In this document: positions 41,312-50,059 of the stretch, piece after piece
How positions within the stretch are numbered: position 1 is the stretch's first letter
Layout of the letters: every line of letters begins with the position of its first letter
From: Sphingomonas arenae
GTDB taxonomy: Bacteria; Pseudomonadota; Alphaproteobacteria; Sphingomonadales; Sphingomonadaceae
Reading direction: 5' to 3'
NCBI RefSeq assembly: GCF_016924655.1
Contig: NZ_JAFFJU010000001.1
Span: forward strand, 496,001-560,000
Length of the DNA: 64,000 nucleotides
Program-made: the position numbers and the translations under genes
Notes under the pieces: generated by a model
What the model saw: the letters and a program-made list of their open reading frames with translations, nothing else
Databases searched by the model: none
Told to the model about the DNA's origin: nothing

Positions 41312-44300
41312 TTATTCCGCCGCGAGCAGGGTCTCCGCCGCGCCGAGATCGACGGAGACAAGCCGGCTGATGCCCTTCTCGATCATGGTCACACCGTAGA
41401 GCCGGTGCATCCGGCTCATAGTCACGGCGTTGTGCGTGACGATCAGATAGCGGGTGTCCGTCTCCGCGCTCATTCGCGCGAGCAGGTCGCAGAAGCGTTC
41501 GACATTGGCATCGTCCAGCGGCGCATCGACCTCGTCGAGAACGCAAATCGGCGCGGGGTTGGTCAGGAACAAGGCGAAGATCAGCGCCACTGCCGTCAAC
41601 GCCTGCTCGCCGCCGGACAGCAGGGTCAGCGCGGTCAGCCGCTTGCCCGGCGGCTGGGCCATGATCTCCAGCCCCGCCTCCAGCGGATCGTCGGACTCGA
41701 CCAGCTGCAGATGCGCCTGGCCGCCGTCGAACAAGGTGGTGAACAGGCTCCGGAAGTGCCGGTCCACCTGCTCATAGGCCTCCAGCAGGCGAATGCGACC
41801 TTCGCGGTTGAGGTTGCCGATCGAGCCCCGCAGCCGATGGATCGCCTCCTGCAGTTCGTCCCGCTCCGCCGCGCCCTTCACCCGCGACTCGTCGAGCTCG
41901 GCGAGTTCCTGCTCCGCTACCAGGTTGACCGGCCCCAACCGCTCCCGGTCCGCGGTCAATTTCTCAAGCGTGGCGCTCTCGTCCGCCGGGTCGGCGAGGT
42001 CGGCCGCGTCGAAGCCGAGCTTGCCCGGAAGCAAAGGTGGCGGGCATTCGAACTTCTCGCCGCTCACCCGACCATATTCGATCCGCCGCGCGACCTGCCC
42101 TTCGGCCCGGGCGTCCGCTGCCGCGCGTCGTTCCCGGGCGCCCGCCATGGCCTCGTTCGCCGCGCCGAACGCGCGCCCGAGTTCCGCCAGCGCCGCCTCT
42201 GCTTCGCGCTCCGCGGCGAGTGTCGCCGAGATCTGCCCTTCGCCGTCACGCGCCTGCCGCTCCAACGAGTCGATCTCCTCGCTCAGGCGATCCGGTTCGT
42301 CGGCAAGGGCATTTTGCTCCTCGGCCAGGGCATCGGCCCGCGCCGCCGTGTCCGTGATGCGCTGGTCCGCGGCCTGGGCCCGCTGCTCCCACGCCAGCTG
42401 TTCCTTGCCCGCCGCTGCATGGCGCTCACGGTCCGCCGCCGCCGTGCGCGCCCGGGTCGCCGCCTCGGCCCGTTTGTCGGCGACCGCTGCTCCGTGCCGC
42501 GAAGCCAGCGCCCGGGCCGCGACGATCTCGTCGGCGAGGAGGCTTGCTTGAGGGAGCGCCGCCAGCGCGGCTTCGGCCTGCGCGACGGCTCCTGCCGCTG
42601 CGTCTCGGACCGGCTCCAACTCGACCCGCCGCTCCGCGAGCACGGTCCGCTGCCCCTCCAGACGTTCTAGCGCAGCACGGGCGGCATCCTCCGCCCGTGC
42701 GGCCTCACGAGCGTCCCGCTCAGCGGCAGCAATCTGCTGACGAGCACCGTCGGCGGCCCGGCGAGCCGAGTCGATCGCCTCCATGGCATCGCGCCGAACC
42801 TCCTCGGCCGATTCCACGTCGCTGCGCAGATCCGGAAGCACCCCGTCCAGCTCCGCCAGGCGATTCTGGCGGACCAGCCGCTCGGCCGCCGCCGCACCTC
42901 CGCCGGTCGCGACAAAGCCATCCCATCGCCGCATCCGGCCGTCGCGAGTGACGAGCCGCTGCCCGACCGCAAGAACCTGTCCGCTATCCGTCTCGGCAAC
43001 CCCGACCTGCCGCAGCCGCCGGATCAGCTCCCTCGGAGCCTGCACATGGTCCGACAAGGGGACCAGATCGCTGGGCAGGGCGGGGTCCGTTTCGCGGCTC
43101 GCCGCTCCTCCCCAAAATCGGCTTCCCTCTTCGCCCACGGGCGCGTCGAGGTCATCGCCCAGCGCTGCGGCAAGCGCGCGTTCAAGGCCGGGCGCCACCC
43201 GAACGCTCGCCAGAACCGCCGCCCCGCCGCCACGTTGCAGGGCCTGGTCCAGCGCCCGCCGCTCCGCTTCCGCCGCCGCAAGCGCCGCTTTCGCCGAAGC
43301 GAGCGTGGTCTCGGCGGAGTCCCGTGTTTCCGCTGCCGCGGTCCGCGCCTGCTCCGCCACGGCGAGTTCCTGCTCCGACCTCGCCTGCTGCTCCGCCGCC
43401 GATGCGCGCCGCCGCGCCGCATCCTCCCGAGCTCGCTGCTCGGCGGCCCCGTCACCCAACGCCGCCTGCTGCGCCGCGAGCCGCGCCTCTTCCTGCTCGG
43501 TCCGCGCAAGCTGGGCCCGCGCTGCCGTCAGCGCAGCTTCGGCTACGCTGCGTTCGGCCTTCATTGCTGCCTCGCGCGCGAGCAATCCGGCGAGCGCCGC
43601 CTCGGCCTCGCGCGACAGGGCTTCGGCCGCCGTCAGCTCCGATGCGATCCGGGCCGCATCCTTCTCCCCGCTGGCGAGGCGCGTATCGATCGCGGAGCGC
43701 TCCTGAACCAGCGCCCGTCCGGCCGCCTGCGCATCCTCCCGCAATGCCAGTTCACGCGCCCGCTCCGCTTCCAGCTGCTCGGACAGCCGCTCCAACTCGA
43801 CCAGCCGCCGCCGGACGGTGTCGAGCCGCGCCCGGGCGGTCGCGAGCTGGTGCGCCAGCGACTGCCCCCGCTCCCGTGCCGCGGACGCCGCAGCGCGCCG
43901 CTCGGTAACCAGCAGCGCCGCCCTGCCCTGCGCCTCCTGCGCCTCGGCCAGCTTGCCCTGCAGCGCCGCTACCTCGGCGCCCGCAGCCTTGGCTTCCGCG
44001 CTGGCGGCCTGTGCCGCCCGGTCGGCTTCGGCCCAGCGCGCATAGATCAGCCGCCCTTCCGACAGGCGGATGCGCTCGGTCAGCGCCCGATAGCGCTCCG
44101 CCACCCGCGCCTGCCGCCGCAGCGCGGACGCGCGGGCCTCCTGATCGGACAGGATCTCGTCGAGACGCGAGAGGTTCGCCTCCGTCGCCCGCAACTTCTG
44201 CTCGGCATCCTTGCGCCGCGCGTGGAGGCCGGCGATGCCCGCCGCTTCCTCCAGCATCTGCCGCCGCTCCGTCGGCTTCGCGGCGATCACCGCGCCGATC

Positions 44301-44722
44301 CGCCCCTGGCTGACCAGCGCGGGCGAGTGCGCTCCCGTCGCCGCATCCGCGAACAGCAGGGCGACGTCCTTCTGCCGGACATCGCGCCCGTCCAGCCGAT
44401 ATGCCGAGCCCGCACCCCGCTCGATCCGCCGGGTCACCTCGCTCTCGCCGCCCTCGCCTCCGTCCCGCTCGACCAGCATCGACACTTCGGCGAAATCGCG
44501 CGGGGGCCGGGTCGCGGTGCCGGCGAAGATCACGTCCTCCATCCCGCCGCCGCGTAGGGACTTGGGGCTGCCCTCGCCCATCACCCAGCGGATGGCCTCG
44601 AGCAGGTTCGACTTTCCGCAGCCGTTCGGGCCGACCACGCCGGTCAGCCCGGGCTCGATGCGAAGCTCCGCCGGCTCGACGAAGCTCTTGAAGCCGCTGA
44701 GTTTCAGCCGGCGAATGCGCAA
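41312..44722 (-). CDS. smc: Chromosome segregation protein SMC
   Basis: A 1136-residue SMC ATPase that compacts and segregates the chromosome with ScpA/ScpB. Walker A GPNGCGKSN (31-39) in the N-terminal head, two long Ala/Glu/Arg-rich coiled coils, a hinge around residues 510-600 (SVRVAPGLERALAAALGDDL, LPSDLVPLSDHVQAPRELIR), then the C-terminal head with signature LTLLSGGEQALTAVALIFAL and Walker B CVLDEVDAPLDDANVERF. Length is normal for alphaproteobacteria. Start ATG 44722. It is the last gene of the minus-strand group dciA - DsbA-like - smc. Confidence 0.97.
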   Translation of the reverse strand: MRIRRLKLSGFKSFVEPAELRIEPGLTGVVGPNGCGKSNLLEAIRWVMGEGSPKSLRGGGMEDVIFAGTATRPPRDFAEVSMLVERDGGEGGESEVTRRIERGAGSAYRLDGRDVRQKDVALLFADAATGAHSPALVSQGRIGAVIAAKPTERRQMLEEAAGIAGLHARRKDAEQKLRATEANLSRLDEILSDQEARASALRRQARVAERYRALTERIRLSEGRLIYARWAEADRAAQAASAEAKAAGAEVAALQGKLAEAQEAQGRAALLVTERRAAASAARERGQSLAHQLATARARLDTVRRRLVELERLSEQLEAERARELALREDAQAAGRALVQERSAIDTRLASGEKDAARIASELTAAEALSREAEAALAGLLAREAAMKAERSVAEAALTAARAQLARTEQEEARLAAQQAALGDGAAEQRAREDAARRRASAAEQQARSEQELAVAEQARTAAAETRDSAETTLASAKAALAAAEAERRALDQALQRGGGAAVLASVRVAPGLERALAAALGDDLDAPVGEEGSRFWGGAASRETDPALPSDLVPLSDHVQAPRELIRRLRQVGVAETDSGQVLAVGQRLVTRDGRMRRWDGFVATGGGAAAAERLVRQNRLAELDGVLPDLRSDVESAEEVRRDAMEAIDSARRAADGARQQIAAAERDAREAARAEDAARAALERLEGQRTVLAERRVELEPVRDAAAGAVAQAEAALAALPQASLLADEIVAARALASRHGAAVADKRAEAATRARTAAADRERHAAAGKEQLAWEQRAQAADQRITDTAARADALAEEQNALADEPDRLSEEIDSLERQARDGEGQISATLAAEREAEAALAELGRAFGAANEAMAGARERRAAADARAEGQVARRIEYGRVSGEKFECPPPLLPGKLGFDAADLADPADESATLEKLTADRERLGPVNLVAEQELAELDESRVKGAAERDELQEAIHRLRGSIGNLNREGRIRLLEAYEQVDRHFRSLFTTLFDGGQAHLQLVESDDPLEAGLEIMAQPPGKRLTALTLLSGGEQALTAVALIFALFLTNPAPICVLDEVDAPLDDANVERFCDLLARMSAETDTRYLIVTHNAVTMSRMHRLYGVTMIEKGISRLVSVDLGAAETLLAAE

Positions 44723-44747
44723 GCGTTAACCCCCCGATCACATAGCC

Positions 44748-45491
44748 TTAGCCGCCGAGCGCCTCCCGGATCGCCGGCTCCAGCGTTTCCCAAGTGGCCG
44801 TCTGCTCGGCGAGCTGGCCATTGATGACGAAGGACGGCGTTCCGGTCAGGTTATACTGGCTGGTGCCGTCGCTGGTCATCTGCACCAGCCGGTCCACCGT
44901 AGCCTGGTCCGACAGGCAGGCGGACGTCTTGGCGGACGGCAGCCCCCGCTGCGCCGCCCAAGCCGGGAGCCCTGCGAACTCCGCCATCTTCTGGAACTGC
45001 TGCCCGGCCGGCAGTGTCTGCAGCGCCTGCTGCTGGTCCGCCGGGATCGCCTGGACTCGCTCGAACACCGCCTTCTGGTCGGCGAACAGCTGCGACGTCA
45101 GCTTGAAGAAGGTCGGGTTCGGACCCGCGCAGCGCGCAACCAGCGACATGGTGAGGTCGAGCGGATCGCGCACGAAGTTGCGGAACTCGTAGGACACCTG
45201 TCCGGTCTTCACATATTTGTCGACCAGCTGCGGCTCGCCCTTGGCGGAGAATTCGGCGCAATGCGGGCAGGTCATCGACGCGAACTCGATTACCTTCACC
45301 TTGGCATCCGGATTGCCCATCAGCATCCCGCCTTCGGGCGTCTGCGTGACCATTTGGGTCCAATCGCCGCCATTTGGCGCCGCAACCGGCGTGATTGGAG
45401 CGTCATTTGTGGCATTCAACGTGTTGCCATCTCCGCCCCCGCAGGCCGAAAGGGCCGCCGCGGCGGCAAGCAGGCTGAGCTTCTTGATCAA
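44748..45491 (-). CDS. DsbA-like thioredoxin-fold lipoprotein
   Basis: A 247-residue periplasmic oxidoreductase. With TTG 45491 as start (GGAG 7 bases upstream) the N-terminus is a lipoprotein signal with lipobox LSAC (Cys17), followed by Gly/Asn/Thr-rich linker. The active site is TCPHC (Cys75-Cys78), with a long helical insertion and a cis-proline in LTGTPSFVINGQ. This is the DsbA-like 'thioredoxin domain-containing protein' commonly placed before smc in sphingomonads. Probably reoxidised by DsbB (30.3 kb). It starts 4 bases after the end of the dciA-like gene. Confidence 0.9.
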   Translation of the reverse strand: MIKKLSLLAAAAALSACGGGDGNTLNATNDAPITPVAAPNGGDWTQMVTQTPEGGMLMGNPDAKVKVIEFASMTCPHCAEFSAKGEPQLVDKYVKTGQVSYEFRNFVRDPLDLTMSLVARCAGPNPTFFKLTSQLFADQKAVFERVQAIPADQQQALQTLPAGQQFQKMAEFAGLPAWAAQRGLPSAKTSACLSDQATVDRLVQMTSDGTSQYNLTGTPSFVINGQLAEQTATWETLEPAIREALGG

Positions 45492-45495
45492 GAGT

Positions 45496-46044
45496 TCACT
45501 CCGGATTGTTGATGGGGTTGGGCAGGCGCGGTTGCGGCACGACGCGAGGGGCGCCGTTGGTCGCCGCGATCCGGCCCGCAAGGGATTCGAGGACCGTCCG
45601 AAGCTCATCGTCGGCAATGGCGCGCAGACCCTCGCCAAGCTCGCGCGGCACAGCGGCGGGCTGGACCCGCTCCGGCTTTGGAGCCGGCTTGACGGGCGCA
45701 CCGCGACGGAAAGCTACCTTGGCCACGGCCTCGTAGCCGAAGAACCGGTTCACCCGCTCGATGATCATCGGCGTCAGGTGCTGGATCAGCGGCCCGTGCG
45801 CGCCTTCGATCAGCAAGGTCAGCGTTCCGCCCGCTTTCCGTCCCGCGGGAAAGCGGATTGATTCGGGCGTGGACACCCCGGCATAACGCTCGCCCACGAT
45901 CTCCGGCCACCGGCTCACGATCGAGCCCTGGACGAAGCCGAAGCGCTTGAACGCCATGCCGCCGATGTCGCCAACCATGTCTCCTGCCTTACGGGCGCGG
46001 TTCTGACGCGGAGCATCGTTCGGCGTGGGCTTTTGCTTCGACAT
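45496..46044 (-). CDS. DUF721 (DciA-like) protein
   Basis: A 182-residue basic protein. Residues about 22-120 form a DUF721 domain: FKRFGFVQGSIVSRWPEIVG, ERYAGVSTPESIRFP, LTLLIEGAHGPLIQHLTPMI and INRFFGY-like VNRFFGYEAVAKVAFRRG. DciA, the studied member, binds DnaB and helps load the replicative helicase in bacteria without DnaC. The C-terminal Pro/Arg tail is variable. It diverges from mutY with a 27-base gap; both genes belong to DNA replication and repair. Confidence 0.82.
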   Translation of the reverse strand: MSKQKPTPNDAPRQNRARKAGDMVGDIGGMAFKRFGFVQGSIVSRWPEIVGERYAGVSTPESIRFPAGRKAGGTLTLLIEGAHGPLIQHLTPMIIERVNRFFGYEAVAKVAFRRGAPVKPAPKPERVQPAAVPRELGEGLRAIADDELRTVLESLAGRIAATNGAPRVVPQPRLPNPINNPE

Positions 46045-46071
46045 TGCGGGCGGTCATGCCATAGGCGAGCC

Positions 46072-47061
46072 ATGCACGCCAATGCGGCAAATCGCCTTCT
46101 CCACCATTATCGTGCAACCGCCCGCGACCTGCCCTGGCGCGCGCGGCCGGGCGAGCCTGCTCCAGACCCGTATCGCGTGTGGCTGTCGGAGGTGATGCTG
46201 CAACAAACGACGGTGGCAGCGGTAACCCCGCGCTTCCTCCGCTTCGTCGAGCGTTGGCCGACCGTCGAGGCGCTCGCGGGGGCTGCGGACGAGGACATAC
46301 TCGGCGAATGGGCCGGTCTCGGCTACTACGCCCGTGCCCGCAACCTCATCGCATGCGCTCGCGCCGTCGCCGTTCGTGGCGGCTTCCCTGAGACCGAGGA
46401 AGAACTGCGCAAGCTGCCGGGGCTCGGTGCCTACACTGCGGCAGCGGTTGCAGCGATCGCCTTCAGGCAGCAGGCCGTGGTAATCGACACCAATGTCGAG
46501 CGGGTCGTTGCGCGGCTGTTTGCCCTCACCGCAAAGACAGACGTGCGCGCCGCCGCCGAAGCCTTCTGGCCTCCTGAGCATAGTGGCGATTTCGCGCAGG
46601 CCTTGATGGATCTGGGCGCAACCATCTGCCGGCCCAAGTCGTCCGCCTGCTCCGCCTGCCCGCTCCTGCCCGACTGCAAGGCTGCGGCGCTAGGGACCCC
46701 AGAGGCATTCCCCGCCAAAGCCGCGAAGAAGGCGAAGCCGCACAGGTTCGGCGTCGCATGGTGGTCACGTCATGGCGAAGCCGTCCGCCTCGTCCGCCGT
46801 CCTCCCAAAGGGATGCTCGGCGGAATGGCAGCGCTTCCCGGACCGGAGTGGTGCAGCGAGCAGCCTGCCGCCAATCCGATCGCGATCGTGCGGCACGAGT
46901 TCACTCATTTCACCCTGGACCTTCTGATTGTGCCAGCCGATCATGACGAAGGCTGGTGGCAGCCCCTGGCCGAGTTGGCCAAAGTCGGACTGCCGTCCCT
47001 CTACCGAAAGGCCGTCGACGCCGCGCTTGCCGCAGAACGGGAGCCGCGCCTTGCCGCTTGA
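46072..47061 (+). CDS. mutY: A/G-specific adenine glycosylase
   Basis: A 329-residue base-excision repair enzyme that removes adenine opposite 8-oxoguanine. WLSEVMLQQTTVAAVTPRF holds the catalytic Glu, LPGLGAYTAAAVAAIAF the helix-hairpin-helix, VIDTNVERVVARLF the catalytic Asp, and CRPKSSACSACPLLPDC the [4Fe-4S] ligands (C-x6-C-x2-C-x5-C). The C-terminal NUDIX-like domain that recognises 8-oxoG is present (GMLGGMAALPGPEW, RHEFTHFTLDLLI). Start ATG 46072; nudC overlaps its end by 11 bases. Confidence 0.96.
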   Translation: MHANAANRLLHHYRATARDLPWRARPGEPAPDPYRVWLSEVMLQQTTVAAVTPRFLRFVERWPTVEALAGAADEDILGEWAGLGYYARARNLIACARAVAVRGGFPETEEELRKLPGLGAYTAAAVAAIAFRQQAVVIDTNVERVVARLFALTAKTDVRAAAEAFWPPEHSGDFAQALMDLGATICRPKSSACSACPLLPDCKAAALGTPEAFPAKAAKKAKPHRFGVAWWSRHGEAVRLVRRPPKGMLGGMAALPGPEWCSEQPAANPIAIVRHEFTHFTLDLLIVPADHDEGWWQPLAELAKVGLPSLYRKAVDAALAAEREPRLAA

Positions 47062-47899
47062 TCCATTCTTCTCCGGCAGCGGTCTCGACCGCGCCGACCT
47101 CCTCCGGGCCGACGAAGCCACGCTCGCGGACCTGGCGGCCCGCAGCGACGCCCGCGAATTGCTGTGGAACGGCGCCCTTCCGCGGCTCGACGATCACGGT
47201 CGGCTCGGATGGGGTCCGATCCAGTCACCCGAGTTGTTCCTGGGCCTTGCTCCCGACGGCTCCCCTCGCTTCTCGGCGGTCGGCAGCGGCGCCTTCGATT
47301 ACCGCGCGCAGTTCGGCGCGCTCAGCATCCTCGACCGAGCCGAGGCTGCCACCTGCGCCGCCGCGCTCAGCCTGGCCCAGTGGCATCGCCGGCATCGCTT
47401 CTGCGCCAATTGTGGCCAGCCCAGCCGATTGGTGCGCGGCGGGTGGTCCCGCCGTTGCCAAGCCTGCAGCGCCGAACATTTCCCGCGAGTCGATCCGGTT
47501 GTCATCATGCTTGCCGAGCATGACGGTCGCCTGCTCCTCGGCCGCCAGCCGCAATATCCTCCCGGCCGATATTCCGCCCTGGCCGGCTTCGTCGAAGTCG
47601 GCGAAAACATCGAAGCGGCCGTCGCGCGTGAGTTCCACGAGGAAGCCGGCATCACCGTCCGTGATGTCCGCTACCTTGCCAGCCAGCCTTGGCCGTTCCC
47701 ATCCTCGCTGATGATCGGTTGCTGGGCAGAGGCGATTGACGACCGGCTGACGATCGACACCACGGAGCTGGACGATGCCCGCTGGTTCTCCCGCGAAGAG
47801 GTCGCATCCGCGCTCGCCGGGGAGCCGGATGCAGCCTTCCTCCCGCCGCCGCCATTCGCCATCGCGCGCACCCTGCTCGAGTGGTGGCTGGACGCTTGA
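47051..47899 (+). CDS. nudC: NAD(+) diphosphatase NudC
   Basis: A 282-residue Nudix hydrolase that splits NADH and removes NAD caps from RNA. It has the zinc ribbon (FCANCG, RRCQACSAEHFPRVDP), the Nudix box GFVEVGENIEAAVAREFHEE ending EAGI, and the NudC hallmark SQPWPFPSSLMIG. The start at TTG 47051 overlaps mutY; there is no better start downstream before the conserved part. It lies directly before a cytochrome c gene. Confidence 0.93.
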   Translation: MPLDPFFSGSGLDRADLLRADEATLADLAARSDARELLWNGALPRLDDHGRLGWGPIQSPELFLGLAPDGSPRFSAVGSGAFDYRAQFGALSILDRAEAATCAAALSLAQWHRRHRFCANCGQPSRLVRGGWSRRCQACSAEHFPRVDPVVIMLAEHDGRLLLGRQPQYPPGRYSALAGFVEVGENIEAAVAREFHEEAGITVRDVRYLASQPWPFPSSLMIGCWAEAIDDRLTIDTTELDDARWFSREEVASALAGEPDAAFLPPPPFAIARTLLEWWLDA

Positions 47900-47960
47900 A
47901 GAAGCGCAGGGGTGCCTCTAAAGGAGCGCGCAATTCTCTCACCTTCGGACACCATCATCC

Positions 47961-48680
47961 ATGAACGATCGCAACAACACCATAGCCGGCTGGGTATTGT
48001 TCGCCGGCATCGTCGCGCTGGGCGGCTCGCTGGTCGCGGGTGAGGTGTTCAAGGGCGAGCGCCCGGAAACGATGGGCTATCCGATCGAGGGCGTCGCGGC
48101 AGAGGCCGGCGCCGAGGCGGAGAAGCCGATCGAGTTCTATCTCGCCACCGCCGACGCGGCGAAGGGTGCGGACGTCTTCAAGAAGTGCCAGGCTTGCCAT
48201 ACCGTCGACCAGGGTGGCCCGAACGGGCTCGGCCCGAACCTGTGGGCTGCCATGGGGAAGCCGCACGGCCACGTCCCGGGCTTCGCTTATTCGGATGCGC
48301 TGAAGAGCGTTCCTGGCGTTTGGGACTGGAAGAGCATGAGCGAGTGGCTGGCGAACCCCAAGAAGTATGCGCCGGGGACCAAGATGACCTTTGCCGGCCT
48401 CTCGAACCCGCAGGATCGCGCCAACGTGATCGCGTTCCTGAACAGCAAGAGCCCAGCTCCGCTGCCGCTCCCGGCGGCTCCGGCCGAAGGTGTCGCCTCG
48501 ACCCCGGGCGCGGCTGGCGACAAGGCGGCGGCCGAGGCCGACGACGCCGGAGCCCAGAAGGCCGAGAACGAGCCCGTGCTCAACGAGCAGCAAGCGGCCA
48601 AGGGCGGCATCGCCAACGTTCGCGGCGAAGGCGCTCCGGCGGTCACGGCTCCGGGCACCACGGTCCCCGAAAAGAAGTAA
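47961..48680 (+). CDS. Membrane-anchored cytochrome c (CycM-like)
   Basis: A 239-residue cytochrome with an N-terminal membrane anchor (residues 8-27), a linker and one class I heme c domain: KKCQACHTVDQGGPNGLGPN (Cys76, Cys79, His80), LWAAMGKPHGHVPGFAYSDA and the axial Met in KYAPGTKMTFAGL. It resembles CycM of alphaproteobacteria, which carries electrons from the bc1 complex to the aa3 oxidase. The last 90 residues form an unusual Ala/Pro/Glu-rich tail (PLPLPAAPAEG and on) without known domain. Confidence 0.9.
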   Translation: MNDRNNTIAGWVLFAGIVALGGSLVAGEVFKGERPETMGYPIEGVAAEAGAEAEKPIEFYLATADAAKGADVFKKCQACHTVDQGGPNGLGPNLWAAMGKPHGHVPGFAYSDALKSVPGVWDWKSMSEWLANPKKYAPGTKMTFAGLSNPQDRANVIAFLNSKSPAPLPLPAAPAEGVASTPGAAGDKAAAEADDAGAQKAENEPVLNEQQAAKGGIANVRGEGAPAVTAPGTTVPEKK

Positions 48681-48687
48681 GCCGGGC

Positions 48688-49131
48688 GTGGCGCGCAGCT
48701 CCGCCGCCACTCCCGACGCCTACATCGCCGAACTCGATCCCGCTCGCGCGGAGGACATCCGGCGTGTCCGCACCCTCGTGAACCAGGCCCTTCAGCCCGG
48801 CTTCGTCGAGCGCATGGCCTGGGGGATGATCTGCTGGGAGGTCCCGCTGGAACTGAGCGGACCCACGTACAACGGACAGCCTCTGGTCTATGTGTCCCTA
48901 GCCGCCCAGAAGAACTACAACGCGCTTTACCTGAACTGCTGCGATGCTTCGGACGAACGCGGGGAGCGCCTGCGCGCCGCGTTCGAGGAGGATGGCAAGA
49001 AGTTCGACATGGGCAAGAGTTGCCTGCGCTTCCGCCACGCGGCCGATCTCCCCGAGGAGGCGATCACCGCAGAGATTGCCTCGACCTCTGCCGAGGACTT
49101 TGCGGCTCGCTACCGATCCGACCGGGGCTGA
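48688..49131 (+). CDS. DUF1801 family protein
   Basis: A 147-residue cytosolic protein: DAYIAELDPARAEDIRRVRT, ERMAWGMICWEVPL, YVSLAAQKNYNALYLNC and KKFDMGKSCLRFRHAADLPE fit DUF1801 (YdhG-like fold). The role of the family is unknown. Start GTG 48688 lies 7 bases after the cytochrome c gene. It converges on the LOG-family gene with a 12-base gap. Confidence 0.8.
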   Translation: MARSSAATPDAYIAELDPARAEDIRRVRTLVNQALQPGFVERMAWGMICWEVPLELSGPTYNGQPLVYVSLAAQKNYNALYLNCCDASDERGERLRAAFEEDGKKFDMGKSCLRFRHAADLPEEAITAEIASTSAEDFAARYRSDRG

Positions 49132-49143
49132 GGGCCTGAGCCG

Positions 49144-50025
49144 TCAGGACGCGGCGCGCCACTCCTGGCTGTCGGCGTAATGCTCGCAGACCGTGGCCCA
49201 GCCCTCCTCGGCTGTCTCGCACCAGGTCAGGAGGTCGAGATCCCGTTCCGAGATCACGCCTTCATCGACCAGCGCCTCGAAGTTCACGACCCGGTTCCAG
49301 AACTCTCGCCCATACAGCAGGATCGGCAGCCGGCGGACCTTGCCTGTCTGGACAAGGGTCAGCAGCTCGAACATCTCGTCGAACGTGCCGAAGCCGCCCG
49401 GGAACACCGCCACTGCCCGGGCGCGCAGCAGGAAGTGCATCTTACGCAGCGCGAAATAGTGGAACTGGAAGCTCAGTGAGGGCGTGACATAGGGGTTCGG
49501 GAGTTGCTCGTGCGGAAGCACGATGTTGAGGCCGATGGACTCGGCGCCGACGTCCGCCGCCCCACGGTTCGCCGCCTCCATGAAGGACGGTCCACCGCCC
49601 GAGCAGACCACCAGCTGACGCTTGCCCTCCTCGTCTACGCCCGCCCGGCTCGCCAGGCGCGCGAGTTCCCGCGCCACGTCGTAGTAGCGAGACTTCGCCT
49701 TCAACCGCTCGGCGATCTCACGCTGCCGGTCGGTCTGCGCCGCAGCAATCACGGCGTCCGCCTTGGCCGGCTCCGGCACTCGGGCTGAGCCATAGAAGAC
49801 AAAGGTCGAGCCGATATCCTGCTCGTCGAGCAGCAGTTCGGGCTTCAGCAGCTCCAGCTGGAACCGGACGGGCCGCAGATCCTGCCGGAGCAGGAACTCG
49901 TTGTCCTGGAATGCGAGCTTGTAGGCCGGATGCTCCGTCTGCGGCGAGGACGGAACATGCTCGGCCGCCTTCGCGTCGACCTTGGCGTCGGGGAATATGC
50001 GCTTGGGGGGTACTACGTCAGCCAT
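49144..50025 (-). CDS. LOG family protein (TIGR00730 Rossmann fold)
   Basis: A 293-residue nucleotide-binding protein. TFVFYGSARV, VVCSGGGPSFMEAANRGA, and VFPGGFGTFDEMFE (PGGFGT at 209-214) are the motifs of lysine decarboxylase-like/LOG phosphoribohydrolases, which release cytokinin-like bases from nucleoside monophosphates. The bacterial role is probably purine nucleotide housekeeping. The N-terminal 65 residues are an extension relative to short LOG proteins, as in the longer TIGR00730 subgroup. Confidence 0.85.
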   Translation of the reverse strand: MADVVPPKRIFPDAKVDAKAAEHVPSSPQTEHPAYKLAFQDNEFLLRQDLRPVRFQLELLKPELLLDEQDIGSTFVFYGSARVPEPAKADAVIAAAQTDRQREIAERLKAKSRYYDVARELARLASRAGVDEEGKRQLVVCSGGGPSFMEAANRGAADVGAESIGLNIVLPHEQLPNPYVTPSLSFQFHYFALRKMHFLLRARAVAVFPGGFGTFDEMFELLTLVQTGKVRRLPILLYGREFWNRVVNFEALVDEGVISERDLDLLTWCETAEEGWATVCEHYADSQEWRAAS

Positions 50026-50059
50026 AAGCGGCGCGGCCTAGGCGCTCTTTCACCAGACG

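Noticed and set aside
39316-41370. 684-codon open frame opposite the TonB receptor gene
   Set aside because: Antisense frame produced by GC-rich codon positions; no domain, Arg/Gln/Val-rich composition, and the receptor on the other strand is unmistakable.
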